Source of the DNA: an uncultured Lachnospiraceae bacterium | Lineage (GTDB): Bacteria > Bacillota > Clostridia > Lachnospirales > Lachnospiraceae | Assembly (NCBI GenBank): GCA_902783735.1 | Contig: CACZSE010000085.1 | Coordinates: 1 to 8,059 of the forward strand | Direction: 5' to 3' | DNA length: 8,059 nt | Part shown: piece by piece, positions 6,791-8,059 of the stretch | Layout: each line of letters starts with the position of its first letter | Numbering within the stretch: the first letter of the stretch is position 1 | Notes under the pieces: generated by a model | Told to the model about the DNA's origin: nothing | The model's input: the letters and a program-made list of their open reading frames with translations, nothing else | The model's database searches: none | Translations under genes and position numbers: made by a program

Positions 6791-6819
6791 ATAATAGAAG
6801 ATAGATATGGAAATTGCAA
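6791..6819 (-). promoter_or_regulatory. Predicted sigma-A promoter of the cellobiose phosphorylase gene
   Basis: On the minus strand, TTGCAA (6814-6819) and TATTAT (6791-6796) are separated by exactly 17 bp in an AT-rich stretch. Transcription would begin near 6784, leaving a leader of about 86 nt that contains two inverted repeats. It lies downstream of the thiM terminator, so the phosphorylase is a separate unit. I found no convincing catabolite-repression (cre) box. Confidence 0.55.
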
Positions 6820-6861
6820 GGAATCAGAGGCTTAAAAAGCCCCTCCCCGTCAATTTCGTGC

Positions 6862-6890
6862 AAAAAGCACGGAAACGACTTTTCTGTGCT
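6862..6890 (-). terminator. Rho-independent terminator of the thiE-thiM gene
   Basis: On the minus strand, AGCACAGAAA and TTTCCGTGCT pair with one A-C mismatch around the loop AGTCG, and the stem is followed by TTTT. It begins 21 bp past the TGA stop at 6912-6914, the normal place for an intrinsic terminator. Its 3' arm can also pair with downstream sequence (6849-6861) in an alternative hairpin. Confidence 0.6.
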
Positions 6891-6911
6891 CGATGCACAT
6901 TTGTTAAAATG

Positions 6912-8059
6912 TCATAAGTTATCCAGAAACTGCTGTCTGAAGGTCATTGTTCCCTTATTCATGTTCAGGGTGGCCTGCGAAGCTTTAAACGCAACACTTC
7001 CGAAATGATCGCAGATTCCGTGTGTCAGATATATGTCGGCTCTCTCGCACAGAGCATACGCAGATGCGATCGATGCACTTAACATGCATCCCGATCCCGT
7101 TATCTCCCTCAACATCGGATGGCCCGAATCGGAATAAAGAGTAGTCCGTCCGTCGGATATTATGTCTGTCTCGCCGGAAGCCACTACTATGGCTTCTGTC
7201 TTTTCGGCCAGTTTCTCTACTACCTTTGCTCTTTGATCGATATCGGATCCGTCTGCTTCATCGTCCAGTCCGCTGAGAGTATTTCTTTCACGATACAGTG
7301 CAAGTATCTCAGAATAGTTTCCCCTGATGCAGGTCGGTCTTCCTACGGATAAAAGTTCTTCAAATGCTTTACGTCTGAAAGAGCTTACCGCAACTCCGAC
7401 AGGATCGATGACTATCGGATGGCCTTCGTCACAGGCTGTTTTCATGGCTGCCTTCATGGCTTCGTAGTCATCGGTCGCACCCAGATTTAATACCAGCGCC
7501 GATGCATTCTTTTGTATCTCTTCAACTTCCTTTATATGATGAGCCATGATGGGGGATGCACCCATGATAAGTACAGTATTTGCCACATCATTTACCGTAA
7601 CATGATTGGTTATACACTGAACGACCGGTCTGTTAAACAATGCATTCTTTACTCTTGAAGCTGCATATCTTACATTGTTCTGACCGAATATTCCGTTTAT
7701 GACCGCCACTCCGCTTATCAGGGTTCCTTTTAACTTTGAGGCATTCGATGCATCTATACCTCCTATGGCAACAACCGGTATCGGTACGCTTTGTGTTATC
7801 GTATTAAGAAGCTCCATGGTCATGGGCTTTGCATCCGTCTTGGTATTGCTTCCGAATATGGCTCCGCTCCCAAGATAATCCGCTCCTTCTTCGAAAGCTC
7901 TTTTTGCCTGCTCCACAGTCTTGGCGGTAGCTCCTATTATCTTTTCACTTCCAAGGATCTTTCTTGCGCCTGCGACTTCCATATCGGACTGACCGACATG
8001 AACGCCGTCCGCATCTATGTCCTTTGCAAGCGTTACATCATCGTTTATTATTAACGGAA
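6912..8059 (-). CDS. thiEM: ThiE-ThiM fusion: thiamine phosphate synthase / hydroxyethylthiazole kinase (N-terminus cut)
   Basis: The frame is open to the right edge, giving 381 visible residues and a TGA stop at 6912-6914. The first 130 or so are the C-terminal part of ThiE: PLIINDD, DADGVHVGQSDM, GATAKT, GADYLGSGAIFGSNTKTD and VVAIGGI, covering metal, pyrophosphate and phosphate-site loops. From about residue 135 a complete ThiM domain follows: VVQCITNHVTVNDVANTVL, GASPIMA, LVLNLGA, IDPVGVAVSSFR, IRGNYSEI, VVASGETD and ITGSGCMLSA, the last with the ThiM active-site Cys. ThiM phosphorylates hydroxyethylthiazole; ThiE joins the phosphate to HMP pyrophosphate to give thiamine phosphate, so the fusion couples two successive cytoplasmic steps. 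About 80 ThiE residues are missing beyond the edge. An internal ATG at 7982 falls inside ThiE and is not the start. Any TPP riboswitch would lie outside the window. Confidence 0.93.
   Translation of the reverse strand, partial: PLIINDDVTLAKDIDADGVHVGQSDMEVAGARKILGSEKIIGATAKTVEQAKRAFEEGADYLGSGAIFGSNTKTDAKPMTMELLNTITQSVPIPVVAIGGIDASNASKLKGTLISGVAVINGIFGQNNVRYAASRVKNALFNRPVVQCITNHVTVNDVANTVLIMGASPIMAHHIKEVEEIQKNASALVLNLGATDDYEAMKAAMKTACDEGHPIVIDPVGVAVSSFRRKAFEELLSVGRPTCIRGNYSEILALYRERNTLSGLDDEADGSDIDQRAKVVEKLAEKTEAIVVASGETDIISDGRTTLYSDSGHPMLREITGSGCMLSASIASAYALCERADIYLTHGICDHFGSVAFKASQATLNMNKGTMTFRQQFLDNL

Noticed and set aside
6870..6884. Catabolite-repression cre site (CGGAAACGACTTTTC)
   Set aside because: Several consensus positions are wrong, and the bases are explained by the terminator hairpin.
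7791..8054. Plus-strand frame at the right end
   Set aside because: It is antisense to the ThiE domain, which has recognisable motifs throughout.

Overview
The window looks like chromosomal DNA of an anaerobic, fibre-degrading Firmicute, most likely a Lachnospiraceae member of the Butyrivibrio type. I base this on protein families only: a VanW/YoaR-like secreted protein, a cytoplasmic cellobiose phosphorylase, a ThiE-ThiM fusion, a fused Memo/LigB-AMMECR1 protein with its radical SAM partner, and strong GGAG-type ribosome binding sites. No rRNA, tRNA, CRISPR array, transposase or phage gene is visible. Nearly everything lies on the minus strand; the only plus-strand gene is at 1071-1679.

Layout. 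(1) 1-1023, minus: a 35-residue single-helix membrane peptide followed by a VanW-family secreted protein that runs off the left edge. They share a promoter that overlaps the start of the divergent plus-strand gene. (2) 1071-1679, plus: a membrane-anchored protein with TPR-like helices, function unknown, ending 2 bp from the next gene's stop. (3) 1682-3961, minus: a two-gene operon with a Memo/LigB-like plus AMMECR1 fusion upstream and an AmrS-type radical SAM enzyme downstream. This is a compact AmmeMemoRadiSam module, with a good promoter carrying repeated TACTGTTC half-sites. (4) 3962-4214: 253 bp with that promoter, two tandem minus-strand terminator hairpins and a short REP-like sequence. 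(5) 4215-6698, minus: a cellobiose phosphorylase (GH94) with a single in-frame TAA at codon 703, at a position where I expect a conserved tyrosine. It is annotated as a pseudogene, although a sequencing error is possible. (6) 6714-6911: its leader with two inverted repeats, its promoter, and the terminator of the next gene. (7) 6912-8059, minus: the C-terminal half of thiamine phosphate synthase (ThiE) fused to hydroxyethylthiazole kinase (ThiM), open at the right edge.

How the genes relate. The ThiE-ThiM protein would salvage thiazole and make thiamine phosphate. The phosphorylase would split imported cellobiose into glucose and glucose-1-phosphate, but the stop codon removes the phosphate-site end of the protein. 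The AmmeMemoRadiSam pair is the most intriguing unit: its three domain types recur together across life, and their joint chemistry is not something I can assign from sequence. Each block has its own promoter and/or terminator, so these are neighbouring but separate units.
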